This document shows positions 49,328-60,790 of a stretch of 64,000 nucleotides of DNA, piece after piece. Every line of letters starts with the position of its first letter. Positions within the stretch are counted from its first letter, which is position 1. The position numbers were made by a program, and so were the translations under genes. The notes beneath the pieces were generated by a model. It did no database searches. It saw only the letters and a program-made list of their open reading frames with translations, and was not told the origin of the DNA. Source of the DNA: Methylococcus mesophilus (GTDB taxonomy: Bacteria > Pseudomonadota > Gammaproteobacteria > Methylococcales > Methylococcaceae); the NCBI RefSeq assembly GCF_026247885.1, contig NZ_CP110921.1, positions 1,917,001 to 1,981,000 on the forward strand, written 5' to 3'.

Positions 49328-50377
49328 ATGGAAAAAGTTGATGCCCGGAAATTACCCCGTGAAGCCCAAGACGAAATGCGTCGGCAGGCGATGCGGATGC
49401 GTACGGAATTGAAATTACCTTGGAGGGAAATTGCGCGGGTGGTTGGCGTCAATATCAATACGGTCATTGGTTGGTCCAAGCGTTATTCAATGGAGGGCGA
49501 GTCTGGCCTGAAATCGAAGACGCGAGGTCGTCGGTATTTGTCGGGACGGACGCTGACCCTGGCCCAGGAATGGCAATTGCGATCGGTCATCGTGGGCGAG
49601 AACCCCAAGCAATTGAGTCTGCCGTTTGCCTTGTGGAACCGGCGGGCGGTGATGCAACTGGTCAAGGTGCTGTTCGGCATCGACATGCCAATTCGCACCG
49701 TCGGCGAATACCTGCTGCGCTGGGGCTACACGCCGCAGCGCCCGATGAAGCGGGCACTGGAGCAAAATCCGGCCAAGGTTGAGCAATGGCTCAACGACAC
49801 TTATCCGGCGATCGCGGCCCGCGCCAAGGCAGAGGGTGCCGTCATTTACTGGGGTGACGAAACGGCGGTCGCGGAAGATGGACACTGGCTGCGCGGCTAT
49901 GCGCCGGTGGGACAGACGCCAGTTCTTGCGGCGCCGAGCAAACGGCATGGCCTGTCGATGGTTTCGGCGATCAGCAACCAAGGGCTGGTGCGCTTCGAGT
50001 TCACCGAGGAAGCCATGAACACCGATTTGTTCATTGGCTTCATGGAGCGCCTGATCGCCGACAACAGTCAGAAAGTCTTCCTGATCCTCGACAACCTGAA
50101 AGTGCATCATGCGAAACGCGTGACCGCTTGGTTGGCCGAGCGTAAAGAGCAGATCGAAGTCTTCTATCTCCCGCCGTACTCGCCCGAGATCAATCCCGAC
50201 GAATACCTGAACCGGGATTTCAAAACCGAACTGCGATCCTCTGACCGAGCCACCAGCAAAAAAATGTTGCTTCAAAAGGCGAACCGATTCATGGAATTCC
50301 TCAGAAAAACACCAGAACGGGTTATGGCTTACTTCAATCATTCGGCTGTCCAATATGCAGCATTTCAGGATATTTGA
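49328..50377 (+). CDS. IS630-family transposase
   Basis: This 349-residue transposase has an N-terminal helix-turn-helix (LPWREIARVVGVNINTVIGW) and a DDE catalytic core: YWGDETAV (first Asp), LILDNLKVHHAK (second Asp) and PEINPDEYLNRDFK (Glu). The arrangement is that of IS630/Tc1-mariner enzymes, which insert at TA. The gene is intact, so the element may still be active. Confidence 0.93.
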   Translation: MEKVDARKLPREAQDEMRRQAMRMRTELKLPWREIARVVGVNINTVIGWSKRYSMEGESGLKSKTRGRRYLSGRTLTLAQEWQLRSVIVGENPKQLSLPFALWNRRAVMQLVKVLFGIDMPIRTVGEYLLRWGYTPQRPMKRALEQNPAKVEQWLNDTYPAIAARAKAEGAVIYWGDETAVAEDGHWLRGYAPVGQTPVLAAPSKRHGLSMVSAISNQGLVRFEFTEEAMNTDLFIGFMERLIADNSQKVFLILDNLKVHHAKRVTAWLAERKEQIEVFYLPPYSPEINPDEYLNRDFKTELRSSDRATSKKMLLQKANRFMEFLRKTPERVMAYFNHSAVQYAAFQDI

Positions 50378-50389
50378 TTGCCGGGTTAA
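50371..50389 (-). repeat. IS630 right inverted repeat
   Basis: The complement reads TTAACCCGGCAATCAAATA; two mismatches to the left end. Confidence 0.9.
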
Positions 50390-50500
50390 TAATCCATCCT
50401 GACTGATGCCCGCGACGCAAGAGGTTTCGACATGCTTGGCACTGGGCGAAGGGTATGACTTCGCAAGAATCAGAATGCGCTCACGTCGAACCAGTGCCAT
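50390..50500 (-). pseudogene. N-terminal part of the IS630-split gene
   Basis: The minus strand reads MALVRRERILILAKSYPSPS, then AKHVETSCVAGISQDGL, up to the TA target. Read on into the IS the frame becomes shadow sequence. It is the missing start of the gene at 48560 (the VRLYP-type second part follows after excision). It lies downstream of the DUF262 gene on the same strand. Confidence 0.8.
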
Positions 50501-50544
50501 TTTGATTACCTCCCATTATTCATTCTTGCGCTGAGCCGAGTCTT

Positions 50545-52380
50545 TCAGACATCGATTGGCGACGTCTTCCAAACATCCTTCACCAGGGTTATCAAGAGTC
50601 CGTGACGGTTTTCGATGGACTTCGCATTCCAAGCGAGGAACGACGCCAACTTCTCGTTGACTCTGGAAATCGATGTGTTTTGCCCAACGTCGGTCAGTTC
50701 AACCAGACTGCGGGTTAGGTAGTTCCCGCACTTCCGGTACTCAGCCTGCTTCGAGGCATAAAAGTCGTTCCCCGCGACGATGTTGATTGGCTTTTCCAGC
50801 AAGGTGAGATTGCCCAGCCGGTTCTTGTAGTCGTCGTAGGCGGCGCTCTGGTTTTCAGTCGCCCACTTGGCGCGCAATTCGGCCGTAGGGTTGTCAGGCA
50901 GGATGTGCTCGATCTCCAGCTTCGTAAACGGCTCCAGGCTGCCCGGTGTTTTCAAACCACTGAACGCCATATCAACGTGCTGGGTCAGGCGGGCAAGCAG
51001 GTAACGCGTGCGGTACTGCTGCATCGAGTACAGCGTGAAACGCTTGAGCGCATCGACGAGTTCCTGGGACTTTCCTGTCATGTTCCTCTCGAAGCGGTCG
51101 GCGACGAATGCATTGAGTTGAACCTTTTGTTTCACCGGATCGGAACTCTCGGCAATCGAGCGCAGTTCGTCAGCCCATTGGGAAAAGCTGCGCTCAAGAT
51201 CTTTGGTCGGTGTCTTGGTGAAGATGTAGTAGAAAAGGAAACTCTCCAGCTGTGCCACGAAGTGGTCAAACAGCGGTTTCGGGAAATTCGCCGCCGGCAG
51301 CAGTAGGACGAAGTGCAGGCTGAACGCGCCGCCCGCCAACCGCTTGAGGCTGTCCATTGCAAGGCTGGGCTTGCCGTCATTGCCCAGCCCATTGGCGAAA
51401 GCCAAGTAGTGCTCGACGTTGCGAATGACCTTGCGAACAAACTCAAACGGCTTATTGGCGTAGTCGCACAGCGCGGCGTTGTCCTTGGCAATGAACCAGT
51501 CATAGATTTCGTCCTCACGCACCACCGCATCTCCGCGCTCGTTCTTGATGACATAATTGGCCATCAGGAAGTAGCGTAAGAAACGCAGCGGCTTTTCCTT
51601 TTCCTTCTCTAGCGGCTTGGTAATCTTCTTCCACTCGTCCTTAAGCTGGGTGAACTGCGTTTGCTTGACCTGTGTGAACAACAGGTTCTTCAGCAGGTCC
51701 ATCGGGTTGAGGCCGACGCCACGTTCGTTGATGGTCTCAAATATCTTCAGCGCACTGCTGACGTCGGTGGAAATCTGGATGAACACCACGTTGTTGGCCA
51801 GATAGCCCCAATATTTCTTCAGCTTGGCCGTGTCGTCGTAGTTGTCCTTCAGATAGCGATACAGCGTGCTGTAGGCGTTGACCAGATTTTCCAGCGACCC
51901 AAAGCTCGTGATGCCAGCGGCCTGGATGCCAGCTCGCACGGCCTGTGGGTCGGCGTCCAGCTCTACCAGCTTTGCCATCACTTCGCCCGCGCTCTCGTAG
52001 CGAGGCTCCAACTTCAGGGTGGTGCACACCTCGCCGTCGCTGTCCACGTAGCTGGTCGAGATCAGCCCGGAAAGCATCTGCCGCTGTGGTTCGCCCTGGA
52101 ACAGATGCTTGAGGGCGCACAGCAGCAGGAAGAAGGTGGTCAGGCGCTGCTGGCCGTCTATCACCTCGTAGTGGTTCTTCTGATCGGTTGGCGACACCAG
52201 CACGGTGCCAATGAAGTATTCCCGCGTCGTGCCTGCATCGATCTGCTCGCCGATGTCCTCCAGCAGCTGATGCACTTCCTTGTCCGTCCAGACGTACTCG
52301 CGCTGGTAGTCCGGGACGATGTAGAAGCACTCCCTGAAGGCTTCCTCGATGCTGTATTTGTGGTTTTCGATGCGGGCCAT
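50545..52380 (-). CDS. DUF262/DUF1524 protein (GmrSD/BrxU-like restriction enzyme)
   Basis: This 611-residue protein has a DUF262 part with the two diagnostic motifs VPDYQREYVW (22-31) and DGQQRLTTF (75-83), which bind and cut NTP. The C-terminal DUF1524 nuclease part shows EIEHILPDNPTAE and NRLGNLTLLEK, an HNH-type motif. GmrSD-type (type IV) enzymes cut DNA with modified bases; the BREX-linked member BrxU is a known case. It follows the brxA-position gene by 15 bases and belongs to the same leftward unit. Confidence 0.85.
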   Translation of the reverse strand: MARIENHKYSIEEAFRECFYIVPDYQREYVWTDKEVHQLLEDIGEQIDAGTTREYFIGTVLVSPTDQKNHYEVIDGQQRLTTFFLLLCALKHLFQGEPQRQMLSGLISTSYVDSDGEVCTTLKLEPRYESAGEVMAKLVELDADPQAVRAGIQAAGITSFGSLENLVNAYSTLYRYLKDNYDDTAKLKKYWGYLANNVVFIQISTDVSSALKIFETINERGVGLNPMDLLKNLLFTQVKQTQFTQLKDEWKKITKPLEKEKEKPLRFLRYFLMANYVIKNERGDAVVREDEIYDWFIAKDNAALCDYANKPFEFVRKVIRNVEHYLAFANGLGNDGKPSLAMDSLKRLAGGAFSLHFVLLLPAANFPKPLFDHFVAQLESFLFYYIFTKTPTKDLERSFSQWADELRSIAESSDPVKQKVQLNAFVADRFERNMTGKSQELVDALKRFTLYSMQQYRTRYLLARLTQHVDMAFSGLKTPGSLEPFTKLEIEHILPDNPTAELRAKWATENQSAAYDDYKNRLGNLTLLEKPINIVAGNDFYASKQAEYRKCGNYLTRSLVELTDVGQNTSISRVNEKLASFLAWNAKSIENRHGLLITLVKDVWKTSPIDV

Positions 52381-52395
52381 ATTCTTCCTTCTTCT

Positions 52396-53118
52396 TCAAA
52401 TCGCGGAGCGCAAAGCGACGAACTGGTTACTCGGGCCTTCCGACCGAACGATCAGATCCGCACTGTTCGACACCACGTAGGCCAGGGGCCGCTTCAGGGT
52501 GAACGGGAACAGCACGGGCAGCGACTGCAGGCTGGGCACTGAAACGGGCTTGCCGGCGTAGCGCACGGCGGCCTCGATCAACCAGGCCGTGAGTTCGTCG
52601 TTGTCGATCGGTGTTGGTGCCAGCCGGATGACGCGCTTGCCTTTCTCAACCCGCTCCACTGCGCCCCAGCTCGCCTGGCTCTGGATGACCATGTTGGTCA
52701 TGCGCCGGGTGCCTTCTCGCTCTCCGTAGGTTTCGCTCATGCGGCGGTGTACTTCGGCAGACGCGCAGTCGCCCTGGATGGCGGAGAGGCGGCCCACCAG
52801 CTCGGCCACCTTGCCAAAAAATGGATAGGTCGCCACAGACATGCCCCAGCACAGCGCTGCGACCGGAATGTCCGGCTGCGTCTTGTGGATGGCCACGCCA
52901 CGATCCGCGTAGTCGACCAGTTCGGCGCGTGGCTCCAGCCACAGCCGATTCAGTACGGTGCGTGTTTTCTTCTTGGCTTCCACGCCAAGCTCGGCTGCAT
53001 CAAGCAGTGCATTCAGATCATTTAGCCCAGCCACGTCCGCACGAACATTCAGCGCCGCAGCCGCCCAATCAAGCTGAATGAACCGATCAAAGCCTATTTT
53101 TGGGGCTGATGAATTCAT
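52396..53118 (-). CDS. BREX type 3 protein in the brxA position
   Basis: This 240-residue protein overlaps the pglZ stop by ATGA. It reads PKIGFDRFIQLDWAAAALNV, LWLEPRAELVDYADRGVAIH and WGMSVATYPFFGKVAELVGR, with a winged-helix-like middle (GTRRMTNMVIQSQASWGAV). In type 3 BREX the gene next to pglZ on this side is brxA, a DNA-binding protein. I base the name on position; sequence similarity to BrxA is not certain by eye. Confidence 0.6.
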   Translation of the reverse strand: MNSSAPKIGFDRFIQLDWAAAALNVRADVAGLNDLNALLDAAELGVEAKKKTRTVLNRLWLEPRAELVDYADRGVAIHKTQPDIPVAALCWGMSVATYPFFGKVAELVGRLSAIQGDCASAEVHRRMSETYGEREGTRRMTNMVIQSQASWGAVERVEKGKRVIRLAPTPIDNDELTAWLIEAAVRYAGKPVSVPSLQSLPVLFPFTLKRPLAYVVSNSADLIVRSEGPSNQFVALRSAI

Positions 53119-55126
53119 TCGGTACCAATCACATAACTGACTTTCACAAAGGGCACGATCAACTCTTCGACCGACACCCCGCCGTGGACCACCACCTGCT
53201 CGCCCTCCGGCACAAAGGCGGTTCGTCCGCCTGCAAATAGGGGCATGAAGTTCGCGGGTAGTCCAGCGATGTCCAACCTCACTGTGGTGGGATAGGCCGC
53301 AGCGGAATCGGCCAGCAACGGCTCACTCCGGTAGACCCGCACGCGCTCACCGCGCGTCTCGGCAATGACGCCCTGGTTGGGTCTGCCGACGCCGGTGGAC
53401 TCCACATTGCCGTGGTCCGCCGTGAGATAGATGTGGTATCCCTTGTTCAGCAGCAGCGAGAACAGCCGGTCGACGAATCCGGTTGTCAGCCAGTTGCCGA
53501 TCCACATCGCCACGTCCTTCTTGGACCGCTCCTTGTGGAGCCGGTCATCCACCTCATCGATGACTAGGCCCACCACCTTCGGGCGCCGGTCGTTCAAGTC
53601 CGCCTCAAGCACATCCAGTTGATCGACTTGGCGCAGCGCGCGTCGGTACATCACCTCATTCGAGTTGACGCCTTCGTTCTGCCAGAACATCTTCCACAAG
53701 GATTCCTCCTTGTCCGTCCGGTCGATGGAGTCGTCGAACTCTCGCGGTTTCAGGCCCGAGAACAACGCCTGGCGCGATACCGATGTCACGGTCGGTAGCC
53801 ATGCGAACGCGGTTCCCTCGTCGAACGCGAATCGCTTTGTGGTGGCAATCAGGCGCTCGCGGATCTGCACCCACTGGTCGAAGGCCAGACCGTCGAATAC
53901 CAGCAGAGCCACCTTGGTTTCCCCTGCGGACCGCCGATGGCGCAAGAAGCGCGGCACGTGGTGCACCATCACCGGGCCTTTGGTCACAGGCTGCAGGATC
54001 AGGTCGGCGTAATGCTTGGCCGCTACCCAGGCTTGCAGGCGCTCGTCTGACTGCGCCTGCAAGGTCTTGATCCGCTCCCGAATCACCGGCAGATGTTCGC
54101 TGCCTTCCGTGCCTGGCAGACCATGTGTGCGGGCAAGGATCTCGCCGTAGCGTTTGGCGAACTCGCTCCAGTCCTTGTGCGAAGAGGCCGCTGTTGGGGT
54201 CATCTCGATCAGGCCATCGATGCCTTTGAGCACCAAAGCCTGCAACGCCGTCGGGTCCTGAACGATCCCGGCCTTGATCCAACTCGGCATACCCGCAGGG
54301 ACGCTGTGCACCGCCAGCGGATGCAAGCTGCCATCGAGGAACATGGAATCGACCAGCACCTGCACATCGGAGTGCTCGAACGGAATCTCGATCTTGGCGA
54401 CGTAGTCTGGTGGTGGCGGCTCCCCTGTACGCGTGCCATCAAGCCCCAGGGTCGTCAGGTAGCGATACCACGAATCCTGTACCACCCGCAGCAGCGCACT
54501 CTTGGATGCCAGCCATGTGGCGACGGGGAGGTCCGGGAACAGTCCCTTGCCTTGAATGATGCCCGCCGCATGCTGGGCGAATAGAGGTGGCAACGAGCGA
54601 TTGGCAAAATGCATCCGCAGCAGCTCACGCCAGAAGTCCACCTGGGTGCGAATGGATCTCGGCGTCAGTTGGTAGACGTGCTCGAGAATGAAGTCCTTGG
54701 ACTCGTTCTCGCCGCGCGCTGACTGCAGTTCGGTCTGGTGGGCATGAAACAGCCCGGCCAAATGCTCCGGCTCGACTTGCTGTACGGCGCTGTAAGCCAG
54801 CTTCGGGAACAGATCGGCAAGGCTGAGGCGCACCACACGACCGTGATGCACGATGTCCCATGGCAACGCATTCGCATCGGCGCTGCGCAGATGCAGAACT
54901 AGCGAAGGCGCTGGCCCCGGCTCACCGCGATCCCATGCCGCACGGTAGCGCTCCTCGTACTCAGCGCGGAAGGTGAACGGGTCTTCGTACAGCATCAGCT
55001 CGAAGCCGCGACCGCGCAGCTCGGTCAACAGCTTCTCGTCGAGCAAAACATCGTCAGGGTCGCATGCCACCCACAGCCGGGTGAGGTCGGCCGTAAAGTG
55101 GCTCAGGATGCGTTCCGTCCAAAGGC

Positions 55127-55130
<4 letters not shown>
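53115..55130 (-). CDS. pglZ: PglZ-domain protein
   Basis: This 671-residue BREX core protein with alkaline-phosphatase fold has metal-site segments LLVFDGLAFDQW and IYLTADHGNVES, and the PglZ signature VVHGGVSVEELIVPFV near the C terminus. The N-terminal third is helical. PglZ is required in all BREX types, although its reaction is not settled. The ATG overlaps the helicase stop (ATGA), so pglZ is translated with brxHII. Confidence 0.92.
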
Positions 55131-57934
<2,804 letters not shown>

Positions 57935-57936
57935 GC

Positions 57937-60720
57937 TCAGATCCCGTCTTCGGTACGGGTCAGCGCGAGGTCATAGAGGGTGAGCAGCTTCTCGTCCTCT
58001 TGCAGCGTTTCCTCTGGCAGCTTGTTGGCGATGCCGATGATGGTCTGGTAGTCCTTGGCTGCCCATGCCGCGCGGAACCCGGCGCGCAGAACTTCCAGAC
58101 GCGACTCCTTGATCTTGCGGCCGGAGAAGGCTTTGTAGGTCTCGAACTCCTTGAGCAGCGCCTTTTCTCGCTTTTTCTCCAGGTCCTGCGCTTTGTTTGG
58201 ATCAGGCACGTACCAACGGTCCTTGGCCTTGGCGATTAGCGCTGGGTCACTCTTGTCGAGACCACGCTGGTCTTTATGGTTCGAGGAGAGATAGCTGTGG
58301 ATCTGGCTAGGCACTTCACCTGTGCCGTCGTATTTCAGGAAGTTATCCTCAAGCAGCTGGTCCAACTCCGGAATGATTTCGCCCTTGCGCTTGGCAGAAC
58401 CGATCTGCGGGATGTACTCGGGGTGAATCTCTGACCGAGTTGATGGGCGCTTGAGCAGGAAGTTGGTCAGCCAGTCGATGGCGCTGCGTTCGTCGGATAC
58501 GAACAACTCCGCCTGCTTCACCTGCGGTATGCGCGATCGCGCCTTCTCGTACTCGACCAGTTGGTCGGGCAAAAACACCATGCCATCCATCTCGCGGAAA
58601 CGAACAGGCAACTCAGCCAAAAACTCCGGCGTTGAAATCGGCACCATTGCGCCGTGGCGGATGAACCAAGAGGCCATTCGGTCGTATATACGACGCGGGT
58701 CTCGCTCAACTATGTTCAGTAGCTCCTGAGGATAGCCGTTTGTTACTTTGACGACCGGCAACTGTTTCAAATGAGTCTGCACGAAGTCCCACACAGACTC
58801 GATTGTTGCTCCACTTCGATTAAAGCGATCTTCTAGTCCTCCGTTCGGCTTGTAAGCGGAGATAACCAGATCCTGCTTGATTGCGTTTGGCGAAACTACT
58901 TGCTGAAAGCTGAGATGAACCTTGTCCAGCGTTGTAACCTCCGCTACGACAAACCCAACTTGCTGCAAAGCGACTTGAATTGCATTCCAGACTGCAGCAC
59001 GACTATTTGAAAAAACAACAGTCATCCAGCGCCCTGGCTTCAGCACACGATAGTACTCAGCGAAGCAGCGATGCATGAGACGCTGGTACTCAGACACATC
59101 TTTGTTCTTTACTCGATCAACAATCGCCTCAGGCGCAGAGTCGCTAATAACGCCATACCAAGACTCGACCAGATAATTCAGATCCGAGTAATAGATGTTT
59201 TCGCCAAATGGAGGATCTGTGAAGATGTAGTCAATGCTGGAGTTCGGCAAACCAGAAATATTTGCTGCGTCGCCCGCCGAAATTATTACGTTGTCACCCG
59301 CACCATGAAGCCTGCCCCAAGCACTCTTCTCCATTCGTTTAATTCGATTAATGCTCCCCTGTAGCAGATCGAAAACATTGGCTTCTGCGACCAACGACGA
59401 AACATAGAAAACACCTGTCAGAGGAGAGTTGCCGAACGACGACGCAGGGCGGTATCGGTTCATAACCGAAGCATTTACGAACTGATGCTGTGCGATGATT
59501 TTCAGGGCTTTCCTAATTGACACATCTTTAACCGCGCTTACCTTTTCGAAGAATCGGGATAAGACCTGAATCGTTCGAGGAAGAAATAGGTCGTGAACAT
59601 GAACAACGTTCGTAGTCTTCATGCGCCCAACACGCATCATCTGCATATCAGGGAAAGCTATGCTAGGAGCGTTTTTTGGATGTGGAAGTGCCGCTATTTT
59701 TTCGAGAATCTCAAGATCTTCGGGATCAACAGGCTTAGTGAATTTCTTCGATCCGCAAGTCATCTTGATCAGAACGGGTCTTCTTCTGGGGCGCTTTTTG
59801 GATTCCATCGTCGCGCCATCCAAAATTGTATCGAAGGCTAAATCCAGATCTTTCTTACCAAGATCCGCCCCACAATGAGGGCATGCGAATGAGTCTTTGA
59901 CCCTCTGCGATTCATCATCGAGCGCATGATCCAAAAAGACGATCTCGCCGGCGCACTCCGGACAGGTAAACACCTCCGACCAAACGGTGAAATCAATGTC
60001 GCCAAACTTTCCATCCAGACTCGACGCGTACATCCAGCCGACTTCATTACGCAACTCATCCAGAATTCTTTCCGCCTCCGCGAGGAAACTGTGAATTTCG
60101 AAAGGAAGGTTGTAATTGGCAGCGATAAAAGTCGCGGCGGGAGACAAATCGTTCAAAACGGTCCGCCGAACGCCCCATTTTGGCGAAGGCCTCCCCTGAG
60201 TCTTCCATTCCGTTTCCAACTCATGCCTGTAAGCATTCGGGGCGGCACCACACCACTGAGCCGCAACGCCTGTCATTCCTGAGCCACAGAAGCCATCGAG
60301 CACGATGTCACCTGGCTCTGTGTAATGCAGGATTGACGGAACGATCGCCAAATGAGGAACTTTCGTGTGATAGGAGTGCGCTTTGTAGATGGGATCGCTT
60401 TTCCCCACCGAAGCATCAATAGCGAGGGGCTCACGACTGTACTTAACGCTCGGGTCGTAAGGCTTGCCGTAATGACGGACAAAGTCTGCAATGAATGGAT
60501 TTGGGCACGCGGTGTAATAGGGCGGATCGGACAGCGCCAATATGGCTTCGTCAGTACCCTTAGGAAAGCCCTTTTGCTTGCGAAACTCAGGCTCCCTTAG
60601 CTTCTCAGCGAGAAGTTTGGTGAAATGCTCACGACGGGCATTGTCATTTGGAAATGTCTGGCCAAGGCATTCGACCGGGCCAGTTGCGCCAGTTTTCTGG
60701 CCGTGCAGTAAGTCATTCAT
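57937..60720 (-). CDS. pglXI: BREX type 3 adenine methyltransferase, PglXI
   Basis: This 927-residue methyltransferase has an early LSDPPYYTACPNPF (DPPY at 65-68), motif I VLDGFCGSGMTG (~140-151), two cysteine pairs CPECAGE / CPHCGAD as a zinc ribbon, and a second FTDPPFGENIYY near 510. The last ~200 residues are helical and basic. It marks host DNA for BREX self/non-self recognition. ATG 60720 (MNDLLHGQ) is preceded by GAGGA; a TTG at 60735 is also in frame. The central part is clearly lower in GC than its neighbours. Confidence 0.85.
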   Translation of the reverse strand: MNDLLHGQKTGATGPVECLGQTFPNDNARREHFTKLLAEKLREPEFRKQKGFPKGTDEAILALSDPPYYTACPNPFIADFVRHYGKPYDPSVKYSREPLAIDASVGKSDPIYKAHSYHTKVPHLAIVPSILHYTEPGDIVLDGFCGSGMTGVAAQWCGAAPNAYRHELETEWKTQGRPSPKWGVRRTVLNDLSPAATFIAANYNLPFEIHSFLAEAERILDELRNEVGWMYASSLDGKFGDIDFTVWSEVFTCPECAGEIVFLDHALDDESQRVKDSFACPHCGADLGKKDLDLAFDTILDGATMESKKRPRRRPVLIKMTCGSKKFTKPVDPEDLEILEKIAALPHPKNAPSIAFPDMQMMRVGRMKTTNVVHVHDLFLPRTIQVLSRFFEKVSAVKDVSIRKALKIIAQHQFVNASVMNRYRPASSFGNSPLTGVFYVSSLVAEANVFDLLQGSINRIKRMEKSAWGRLHGAGDNVIISAGDAANISGLPNSSIDYIFTDPPFGENIYYSDLNYLVESWYGVISDSAPEAIVDRVKNKDVSEYQRLMHRCFAEYYRVLKPGRWMTVVFSNSRAAVWNAIQVALQQVGFVVAEVTTLDKVHLSFQQVVSPNAIKQDLVISAYKPNGGLEDRFNRSGATIESVWDFVQTHLKQLPVVKVTNGYPQELLNIVERDPRRIYDRMASWFIRHGAMVPISTPEFLAELPVRFREMDGMVFLPDQLVEYEKARSRIPQVKQAELFVSDERSAIDWLTNFLLKRPSTRSEIHPEYIPQIGSAKRKGEIIPELDQLLEDNFLKYDGTGEVPSQIHSYLSSNHKDQRGLDKSDPALIAKAKDRWYVPDPNKAQDLEKKREKALLKEFETYKAFSGRKIKESRLEVLRAGFRAAWAAKDYQTIIGIANKLPEETLQEDEKLLTLYDLALTRTEDGI

Positions 60721-60790
60721 CCGTTCGTTCCTCAAATTCTTCTTGTCATCGCTGTATCGCCAGCGCCGAGTTTTGGCTCATGTCTGTTCG

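Larger units (their letters stand above)
49285..50389 (+). mobile_element. IS630-family insertion sequence, 1105 bp
   Basis: The element is bounded by 19-base inverted repeats with 17 matches, and by TA on both sides (49283-49284 and 50390-50391), the target used by IS630 elements. It carries one transposase gene. Insertion split a gene of the defence island. Both ends and the frame restoration define its borders to the base. Confidence 0.93.
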
